DNA of 8,227 nt, taken from contig JAJTXO010000142.1 in NCBI GenBank assembly GCA_021463315.1, forward strand, positions 1-8,227, in the 5' to 3' direction. The notes beneath the pieces were generated by a model. It had not been told where the DNA came from. It was given only the letters and a program-made list of their open reading frames with translations, and ran no database searches. Positions within the stretch are counted from its first letter, which is position 1. The number at the start of each line of letters is the position of its first letter. This DNA is from Caldilineales bacterium (GTDB lineage Bacteria > Chloroflexota > Anaerolineae > JAAEKA01). The translations under genes were made by a program, and so were the position numbers. This document shows positions 1 to 4,888 of this stretch, piece after piece.

Positions 1-75
1 CCCAGCCCTCTCCCAGGGGGAGAGGGGGCGCGCTTTCTGGTTCCCTCTCCCTTTGGGAGAGGGTTAGGGTGAGGG
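1..75. repeat. Dispersed double-hairpin palindromic repeat (partial at left edge)
   Basis: Two perfect 9-bp hairpins with the same arm sequence lie close together. CCCTCTCCC at 6-14 pairs with GGGAGAGGG at 18-26, and the same arms recur at 43-51 and 55-63 around a TTT loop. The flank ends in a GGGTTAGGGTGAGGG-type tail at 61-75. Repeats of this look are common between and inside genes of large GC-rich bacterial genomes (general knowledge, not checked here). On the minus strand the repeat stays open and is read as the C-terminal part of the methyltransferase frame, so it looks like an insertion into that gene. There is no T-tract, so I do not call it a terminator. Confidence 0.8.
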
Positions 76-595
76 CCGGGGCCTCTGTTCGCCAATCCCC
101 ACAGACCACCTCCACCCGCTCTGCCAGCCCCAGCGCGGCGATGTTGGCGACGGCGATGCGGGCTCGCACGGGGTCGATCTCGATGGCCAGCACGTGGAGC
201 CCGGCCTCGGCCAGGGCGATGGTGTCTGCGCCGAGACCGCAGCCCAGGTCGGCGACCGTAACAGGTGAACGGTCATCGGTGAGCGGTAAACGGTTGAGCG
301 CGGCGAGGAATTGCCCCGCGCGATAGGTGGCGACGACGCGGGAGCTGGCCTGCTGCAGGGCGTCGTCGATGAAGAGCAGGCGATCAGGATGGGGGAATTT
401 AGCGCCGGCCTTGCGGCGCAGGCGGGCCTGATCCAGCAGCGCCGCGGCCTGGTCGGGCTGCCACCCGCGGCGCAGGCGCGTCAGCAGCGTCAGGCTGGCC
501 TGCTCGCCCAGCTCCTGGCCTGCCAGCTCCGCCAGCGCGGCCTGCGCCTCGGCCGTGAGCAGAAAATCAACCAGCGACAGGGTGAGCGGCTGCAT
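1..595 (-). CDS. Class I SAM-dependent methyltransferase, THUMP-like family (partial, possibly broken by a repeat)
   Basis: The frame starts at ATG 595 behind a good AGGAG (600-604) and stays open to the left edge, giving 198 visible codons. An N-terminal helical region with KFPHPDRLLF near residues 66-75 precedes the SAM-binding core: motif I DLGCGLGADT starts at residue 116, the acidic end of strand 2 is AIEID at about 137-141, and CGDW is near 165. This order matches the THUMP-like-domain family of class I methyltransferases, usually about 400 residues (family knowledge); the substrate is not known to me. From about residue 173 the frame is coded by the dispersed repeat at 1-75 and reads as low-complexity LTLTLSQRERE, not as the expected catalytic DPxR-type region. 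The gene is therefore either truncated, interrupted or carrying an in-frame insertion. It overlaps the tetR 3' end by 29 bp, so the two are probably cotranscribed. Confidence 0.72.
   Translation of the reverse strand, partial: MQPLTLSLVDFLLTAEAQAALAELAGQELGEQASLTLLTRLRRGWQPDQAAALLDQARLRRKAGAKFPHPDRLLFIDDALQQASSRVVATYRAGQFLAALNRLPLTDDRSPVTVADLGCGLGADTIALAEAGLHVLAIEIDPVRARIAVANIAALGLAERVEVVCGDWRTEAPALTLTLSQREREPESAPPLPLGEGW
261..295. repeat. Heptanucleotide tandem repeat inside the methyltransferase gene
   Basis: Five consecutive 7-mers on the + strand read ACAGGTG, AACGGTC, ATCGGTG, AGCGGTA and AACGGTT; four fit NNCGGTN and the first is degenerate. On the minus strand they code residues about 101-112 of the methyltransferase, the linker between the N-terminal helical part and the SAM-binding core. 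Short heptameric repeats are known in filamentous cyanobacteria and similar genomes. Here the array appears tolerated in a coding linker. Its length of 35 bp is not a multiple of three, so loss or gain of one unit would shift the frame. Confidence 0.6.
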
Positions 596-1154
596 GGTTC
601 TCCTGGCCCACCAGGGCGATGAAGGGTTGCATGATCATTGCGGCGTAGATCTGGCCCATGCGCTCTGGGGGGTGGGGCTGGCCATGCTGCAGCCACCAGC
701 CGATCAGCGCGATGCTGGCGGCCACCAGGTGATGGGCCAGGATCTCCAGAGGAATGGCAGGGACCGGCTGGCCGGCGAAACGGCTCAGCACCTCGGCCAC
801 CGCGGCCATCTGAACCTGCTCCAGCAGGGCCAGCGTCCCCTCGCCGCGCAGCAGGATGCCAAACAACTGGTCGTGCTGCGCCACGTGAACGAAGATCAGG
901 CGGCCTTCTTCGGCAGGGTTCGTATCGATTCCCGGCGACAGCAGGCGCGCCAGCTCTTGAATCGAACGCTGCAGCAGGTCGAGCAGCAGCGCGTCCTTGG
1001 CCGCGTAATGGCGGAAGAAGGTGGCATAGCCCACGCCGGCCGCGGCGGTCAGATCGCGAATCGAGATCGTCTCGTAGCTGCGCTGGACAATCAGCTCAGC
1101 CATCGCCCGGCGTAGACGGTCCTGCGTGCGTTGGATGCGACGATCGATTGCCAT
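567..1154 (-). CDS. TetR/AcrR-family transcriptional regulator
   Basis: A 195-residue protein of typical TetR length. The N-terminal helix-turn-helix spans about residues 12-58, with the recognition segment SIRDLTAAAGVGYATFFRHY at 31-50, including the family-typical AxxAGVGxxTFFRHY pattern and the following KDAL. The rest is a helical ligand-binding and dimer domain, too variable to name a ligand. I chose ATG 1154 because GAGGAG lies directly upstream (1157-1162, short 2-nt spacing); a GTG nine codons upstream at 1181 has no ribosome site. The gene faces away from the P450-SDR operon and shares a 260-bp region containing palindromes, so it probably represses that operon and itself (inference). 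Its 3' end overlaps the methyltransferase start. Confidence 0.9.
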   Translation of the reverse strand: MAIDRRIQRTQDRLRRAMAELIVQRSYETISIRDLTAAAGVGYATFFRHYAAKDALLLDLLQRSIQELARLLSPGIDTNPAEEGRLIFVHVAQHDQLFGILLRGEGTLALLEQVQMAAVAEVLSRFAGQPVPAIPLEILAHHLVAASIALIGWWLQHGQPHPPERMGQIYAAMIMQPFIALVGQENHAAAHPVAG

Positions 1155-1181
1155 GACTCCTCGAATTGTGCGGTTTGCCAC

Positions 1182-1236
1182 TTGCGCAACTGTGCCAATT
1201 GGCGTATCATACTTATGATATACTGTGTATCATAAT
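1182..1236. promoter_or_regulatory. Divergent control region with palindromic TetR-type operator candidates
   Basis: This AT-rich island between tetR and the P450 gene holds several symmetric elements. TTGCGCAA (1182-1189) and GCCAATTGGC (1194-1203) are perfect palindromes. TATCAT at 1205-1210 pairs with ATGATA at 1215-1220, and TATCAT recurs at 1228-1233, giving three half-sites in alternating orientation. A plus-strand promoter can be drawn as TTGCGC (1182-1187), a 17-bp spacer and TATCAT (1205-1210); TATGAT (1214-1219) is another -10 candidate. Several -10-like hexamers on both strands prevent a firm assignment. A TetR dimer bound here would cover the promoter. Which palindrome is the operator cannot be told from sequence alone. 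Confidence 0.55.
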
Positions 1237-1278
1237 ACCAGCGCCGCAGGATAAAAGTCAAAGTAGCTGGCCAGCCCA

Positions 1279-1366
1279 AGACTTCGGAAGTCGTCGCAAC
1301 ACTCAAGATGGCGCAGTTTCGAGCGAAAGGCCCGGTTCGACCCTGATCCGGCGACTTCCGAAGTCT
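1279..1366. repeat. Dispersed inverted repeat in the P450 leader
   Basis: The left arm 1279-1295 and right arm 1350-1366 match as reverse complements at 16 of 17 positions; the core is AGACTTCGGAAGTCG. Each arm is also nearly self-palindromic (GACTTC-G-GAAGTC). The 54-bp centre is not shared with the second copy of the arms at 4301-4390. The element sits between the presumed promoter and the P450 ribosome site, so it would be transcribed as a large stem in the 5' leader. Confidence 0.8.
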
Positions 1367-1414
1367 GTCAGTCGCACCGACCTGAGTAGTAACAAGTCAA
1401 AAGGAGAACCGACC

Positions 1415-2824
1415 ATGCCAAAACCAACCCCCCCCATGGTCTCAGGCGCGCTGCCTGGGCTGGGACATGCTCTGGAGTTTCGTTCGGACCGCACCGCCCT
1501 GGTGCGGCGCGGTTTCGAGGAGCACGGCAACACCTTTGCCATCAAGCTGGCCAATCAGAAGGTGGCGATCCTGATCGGCCCGGAGAACCAGCGTACTTTC
1601 TTCATGGAGACCGACAAGGCGCTGGGCATTCAGGAGCCCTACAGCTTCCTGCGCGCCACCTTCGGCGAGGTGCTCTTCCTGGCGCCGCACGATGTGTACC
1701 TTGAACATCGCCCCGTGGTGCTGGAGGCCTTCCGTCGCGAGAAAATGCTGCACTACGCCGACGTGATGCAGGAAGTGGTGCAGGTCTGGCTGGACGGACT
1801 GGGCGAGGCCGGCGAGATCGATCTGGTCCACGAGGTTACCCATCTGGTGCAGGAGGTGGCGGGCAACTGTTTCCTGGGCAGCGAGGTACACAAACAACTG
1901 GGCCGCGAGTTCTGGGATCTGTACACCGACCTGTCCAAGGCGTTGGATCCGTTGCTGCCGCCCAACCTGCCGCTGCCCAAGTTCATCCGCCGCGATCGCG
2001 CCAAGGCCAAGCTGCACAGCATCCTGGAGCCGGTGATCGCCGAGCGCCGCCAGCATCCGGAGCGCTACGACGACTTCCTGCAGGATCTGGTCAACAAGCG
2101 CTATCCCGACGGCCGGCTGGCCGATCAAGAGATGATCGTCGATCTGCTGCTGGCTCTGATGTTCGCTGGCCATGAGACCACCGCCGGCCAGACTGCCTGG
2201 ACCTTGATCCTGCTGTTGCAGAACCCACACTACCTGCGCCTGGTGCAGCAGGAGATCCAGCAGGTGGCGCCCTACGGCGTACACATCGACCCGCGCCGCA
2301 TGATGCAGCTTGACTACATCAGTTGGGCGGTGCGCGAGGTGGAGCGCATGCGGCCCTCGGTGGACATGCTGATGCGCACGGTGAAGCAGGATGTAGAGGT
2401 CGGCGACTACAGCATACCTAAGGGCTGGCTGGCCCAGGTGGCGCAGGATGTGGCCCACAACCTGCCTGCGTTGTTCGATGACCCGGAGACCTTCGACCCA
2501 CTGCGCTTTGCGCCAGATCGGGCCGAGGACAAGCAGGATCGCTTTGCCCTGATCGGCTTCGGCGGCGGCACGCATAAATGCACCGGCATGAACTTCGCCA
2601 ACATGGAGATGACTGTGATCACCGCGCTGGTGTTCCAGCAGTTCGACCTGGAGCTGGTGACCAAGCATCCCCAGGTGGAGCGCGGCCTGGGCGCCAGCCG
2701 GCCCAGCCCGACCCGCGTGCGCTATCGCCGCAAGCCGCAGAGCGAGCTGTTGGCTCAGAATGCCAGCCCAACGGCCGCCAACGGCACGATGCCGGCGGCT
2801 GCAGCAGAAGCTACAGGACAATAG
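1415..2824 (+). CDS. Cytochrome P450, CYP51-like
   Basis: A 469-residue haem monooxygenase with no N-terminal membrane anchor, hence probably soluble. Landmarks: a B'-C region PYSFLRATFG at 75-84 resembling the CYP51 signature; I-helix AGHETT at 251-256; ExxR at E308-R311; FDPLRF at 360-365; haem loop FGGGTHKCTG at 382-391 with Cys389 as thiolate ligand. The stretch after it, GMNFANMEM, also recalls CYP51 proteins. True CYP51 enzymes usually have HTS in the I-helix; here the ordinary acid-threonine pair Glu254-Thr255 is present, so sterol 14-demethylation should not be assumed. The tail after residue 440 is Ala-rich and disordered-looking. The start is ATG 1415, eight bases after AAGGAG; the open frame extends further upstream but lacks a ribosome site. 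The SDR gene follows after 11 bp. No ferredoxin or reductase partner is in view. Confidence 0.93.
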   Translation: MPKPTPPMVSGALPGLGHALEFRSDRTALVRRGFEEHGNTFAIKLANQKVAILIGPENQRTFFMETDKALGIQEPYSFLRATFGEVLFLAPHDVYLEHRPVVLEAFRREKMLHYADVMQEVVQVWLDGLGEAGEIDLVHEVTHLVQEVAGNCFLGSEVHKQLGREFWDLYTDLSKALDPLLPPNLPLPKFIRRDRAKAKLHSILEPVIAERRQHPERYDDFLQDLVNKRYPDGRLADQEMIVDLLLALMFAGHETTAGQTAWTLILLLQNPHYLRLVQQEIQQVAPYGVHIDPRRMMQLDYISWAVREVERMRPSVDMLMRTVKQDVEVGDYSIPKGWLAQVAQDVAHNLPALFDDPETFDPLRFAPDRAEDKQDRFALIGFGGGTHKCTGMNFANMEMTVITALVFQQFDLELVTKHPQVERGLGASRPSPTRVRYRRKPQSELLAQNASPTAANGTMPAAAAEATGQ

Positions 2825-2835
2825 GGAGATCAACC

Positions 2836-3768
2836 ATGCGCATCATTTCCAAACCATTGCTGGCCGGCGGTGCGCTGGCCGGCGCGGCCACCGGGCTAGT
2901 CTGGCGCCAGGTGCGCGGCCAGCGCCAGACCGATGAACCCACTGATCCTGGCAACCTGTTCCTGCGCAAGTACGGGCCGTGGGCGCTGGTGACGGGCGCG
3001 GCGCGGGCCGAAGGGCTGGGCTACAGCTTTGCCCGCCATCTGGCCGGCCGCGGCTTCAACCTGGTGCTGGCAGACATCACTGGCGAGGAACTGGCCGAGC
3101 GCGCCGCGGAGCTGCAGGCCAAGTACCTGGTCAAGGTGCGGCCCATTGTGCTGGATCTGGGCGACGAGGATTTCCTGGGCGCCCTGCTGGCTCAGACGGC
3201 CGACATTTCCGTGGGCCTGCTGATTTGCAACCACATGTGGACGCCCAAAAACACGCCGACCATCATGGAAATGGACCTGGCCAGCCACATGGCCATGCTG
3301 GATATCAACGCCCGATCCTACACCGCGCTGGTTCACGCCTATGGCCGGTCGATGGTGGAACGGGCCCAAGGGGGTATCGTCATCGTCACCTCGGGCGCGG
3401 GCCTGCAAACCACCCCCTACACCGGGGCCTACTCGGCCAACAAGGCCTACCAGCGCTCGCTGGGCGAGGCGCTGTGGTACGAGCTGCAAGGCAGCGGTGT
3501 CGATGTGCTGGTGGCTGCGCCTGGCCTGTTGGCTACGCAGGGCGACGCACTGGCCGGCTATCCCCAGTGGATGGTCATGGACCCGGACCCGGTAGCCGTG
3601 GCGACGCTGGACGCGCTGGGTCGGGAAGGCCCCGTGCTGATCCCCGGCCTGGTCAACAAAGCTTTCATGTTCACCCAAACCCGCCTGCTGCCGCGGCGCA
3701 TGGCTGTAGAGAGCGTGGGCCGCTTCATGGCAGCCGGGCTGCTCAAGCCGCGGATGGGCAGCGTATGA
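2836..3768 (+). CDS. Short-chain dehydrogenase/reductase with N-terminal membrane segment
   Basis: A 310-residue SDR, probably an NAD(P)(H)-dependent alcohol/ketone oxidoreductase. Residues 6-24 (SKPLLAGGALAGAATGLVW) form a hydrophobic segment followed by basic residues, suggesting a membrane anchor and cytoplasmic catalytic domain. The nucleotide loop is TGAARAEGLG at 53-62, two residues longer than the classical TGxxxGxG. The usual NNAG is replaced by CNHM at 131-134. The catalytic set is present: Asn158, Ser186, and YSANK with Tyr199 and Lys203. The layout, with anchor and SGAG after the serine strand, resembles the 17-beta-HSD12/3-ketoacyl-reductase-like branch (moderate confidence). It starts 11 bp after the P450 stop behind AGGGAG (2823-2828), so it is the second gene of the operon. 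The pair could oxidise then reduce or oxidise the same lipid-like substrate (inference). Confidence 0.9.
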   Translation: MRIISKPLLAGGALAGAATGLVWRQVRGQRQTDEPTDPGNLFLRKYGPWALVTGAARAEGLGYSFARHLAGRGFNLVLADITGEELAERAAELQAKYLVKVRPIVLDLGDEDFLGALLAQTADISVGLLICNHMWTPKNTPTIMEMDLASHMAMLDINARSYTALVHAYGRSMVERAQGGIVIVTSGAGLQTTPYTGAYSANKAYQRSLGEALWYELQGSGVDVLVAAPGLLATQGDALAGYPQWMVMDPDPVAVATLDALGREGPVLIPGLVNKAFMFTQTRLLPRRMAVESVGRFMAAGLLKPRMGSV

Positions 3769-3784
3769 CGAGCGATGACGTGGG

Positions 3785-3810
3785 GCACAGGTCTGCGGCG
3801 AGACCTGTGC
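3785..3810. terminator. Perfect 10-bp hairpin after the P450-SDR operon
   Basis: GCACAGGTCT (3785-3794) and AGACCTGTGC (3801-3810) are exact reverse complements around GCGGCG. The hairpin begins 17 bp after the SDR stop and lies between two convergent transcription units (SDR plus, protease minus). Only two T residues follow, so it is not a classical intrinsic terminator; it may block 3' decay, act with Rho, or be a small dispersed palindrome. The rest of 3769-3876 shows nothing else. Confidence 0.5.
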
Positions 3811-3876
3811 TTCACGCATCAGATTGGCTGGCCCCCAGCGTCATGAGAACCGGATGGCCTGCAAGTGCGTCTGGGA

Positions 3877-4266
3877 TTAGTCGGCAATTTCCATAGTCAG
3901 GGCTGGACCATCGAGCGTGACGACCAATTGATTGAGCACATCGCGACCTAGAATAGCTTCTTCCCCGCGTACTACAGCGACGGCCTCCGGTGTTGGAATT
4001 GTGTGTGACCCAACATGAACAACGGCCAGGAAGGTGTCAGCCACTTGTCGCGTTCCGGTCACGCCTTGCACGTACCGAGTCTGCACATACCGGGCTCCCA
4101 CTGAGCGAAGCACCTGAACTGGCAGCATAGTAGCGTCGGCGCCTGAGTCGACCAAGGCTGTTATACGAACCTCGCGGCCGTCTTGCCCAGGCCCGCGAAT
4201 GCCGACTTCAATTACAGGAGCCGGTGGATCATATAGCCCACTGTAGACGTGTGTATGGACCTTCAT
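3877..4266 (-). CDS. Retropepsin-like (clan AA) aspartic protease
   Basis: A 129-residue protein, the size of one retropepsin-type lobe, so activity would need a homodimer. The active-site motif LVDSGADATMLP is at residues 38-49 with catalytic Asp40. The second conserved element AILGRDVLNQLVVTLDG at 104-120 matches the hydrophobic-hydrophobic-GRD/GxD pattern of the fold. No signal peptide or membrane segment is seen, so it is probably cytoplasmic. Small bacterial proteins of this kind are widespread and mostly uncharacterised. It lies directly downstream of a same-strand ribbon-helix-helix gene and probably formed a unit with it, but a MITE-like element now fills the gap and the region before ATG 4266 has only a weak ribosome site inside that element. 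Its expression may therefore be altered. Substrate unknown. Confidence 0.87.
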   Translation of the reverse strand: MKVHTHVYSGLYDPPAPVIEVGIRGPGQDGREVRITALVDSGADATMLPVQVLRSVGARYVQTRYVQGVTGTRQVADTFLAVVHVGSHTIPTPEAVAVVRGEEAILGRDVLNQLVVTLDGPALTMEIAD

Positions 4267-4268
4267 GG

Positions 4269-4423
4269 CGCTCTAAGAGGCTGTTGGAAAAGTGGCCCAA
4301 AGACTTCGGAAGTGGCCGATTTGCGTGATACAGGGGCCTGGCTGCGGCCAAAACGAGCTCCTTCGAGTCGCTCGGCCACTTCCGAAGTCTGGAAAATGAC
4401 TTTTCAAACAGTTTCTAAAGGCG
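4269..4423. mobile_element. MITE-like non-coding inverted-repeat element
   Basis: Nested inverted repeats are centred here. The inner arms 4301-4319 and 4372-4390 are exact reverse complements over 19 bp (AGACTTCGGAAGTGGCCGA). Outside them, CTGTTGGAAAAGT (4281-4293) pairs with 4399-4411 at 12 of 13 positions, and weaker symmetry extends to about 4269 and 4423. Ends of the CTGTTTGAAAAGT kind resemble transposon termini. There is no transposase or convincing ORF inside, so it is a non-autonomous element. It shares its inner arm core with the element at 1279-1366. It fills the gap between two same-strand genes and supplies the stop codon (TAG, 4415-4417) of the RHH gene. A clear target duplication is not visible beyond a possible GCG/CGC trinucleotide. 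Confidence 0.75.
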
Positions 4424-4792
4424 TGGGGAACGGAAATGGAGAACCCCATCAGGCTGATCGACGACCTTCGTGATTAGTACCATATCTCTTGAGTGATCAC
4501 GCTCGACACGTCCAGCCAGAGCAAGCACATCCTGATCATGATCGATCAATTGGCCTCGGAATATCGCTACGTATTGGTTCTGATATTCCTCCGCGATATG
4601 TCTATGCATTGCCAGGAAAGCTGCCTTTTCATCCTGCATGGCTGATCGCTCGGGGTGGATGTAGAGCGTTGGTGTAATTTGGACTATCGCATCTGCCAAT
4701 ATCTCCGTCAACGGCCGGCGATCGGCGGTAGCCACCTGTTTCATGTGCTCATAAACGGCATCTGGTAGATCCAGTGTCACCCGTTTGGTCAT
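4415..4792 (-). CDS. Ribbon-helix-helix protein with C-terminal DUF5678-like region
   Basis: A 125-residue protein. Residues 1-40 (MTKRVTLDLPDAVYEHMKQV, then a helix) have the beta-strand plus two-helix pattern of RHH DNA-binding proteins. The C-terminal part, EYQNQYVAIFRGQLIDHDQD at 69-88 followed by a VLITKV strand near 105-110, resembles the DUF5678 type (moderate confidence). The start is ATG 4792; longer upstream readings lack support, and a promoter lies just upstream. The last codons and TAG stop fall in the right end of the MITE-like element, so the natural C-terminus may have been changed. The neighbour downstream is the aspartic protease; this order suggests a regulator/partner plus protease cassette. 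Its role could be autorepression or antitoxin-like control, but this is inference. Confidence 0.83.
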   Translation of the reverse strand: MTKRVTLDLPDAVYEHMKQVATADRRPLTEILADAIVQITPTLYIHPERSAMQDEKAAFLAMHRHIAEEYQNQYVAIFRGQLIDHDQDVLALAGRVERDHSRDMVLITKVVDQPDGVLHFRSPRL

Positions 4793-4835
4793 GTGGACAG
4801 CCCTTTCGCAACTGGAACTGGTACAACCACCGATC

Positions 4836-4864
4836 ATTATACGCGCCAGACCGAAGTAGAGCAA
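4836..4864 (-). promoter_or_regulatory. Sigma-70-like promoter of the RHH-protease cassette
   Basis: Reading the minus strand, TTGCTC (4864-4859) is followed by a 17-bp spacer and a consensus TATAAT (4841-4836). The predicted transcript would begin near 4829, leaving a leader of about 37 nt before ATG 4792. It lies in the 96-bp gap after the ubiD-family stop, so the cassette can be transcribed apart from the upstream gene. The -35 is only a partial match. Confidence 0.6.
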
Positions 4865-4888
4865 GAGATCAGCGCGCAGACCAGCAGC

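Noticed and set aside
1166..1414. N-terminal extension of the P450 frame
   Set aside because: The extension crosses the operator region and the inverted repeat; AAGGAG at 1401-1406 fixes the start at 1415.
1442..2833. 463-codon minus-strand open frame opposite the P450 gene
   Set aside because: The plus strand has all P450 motifs and a good ribosome site; the opposite frame is His/Gln/Leu-rich and typical of an antisense shadow in GC-rich DNA.
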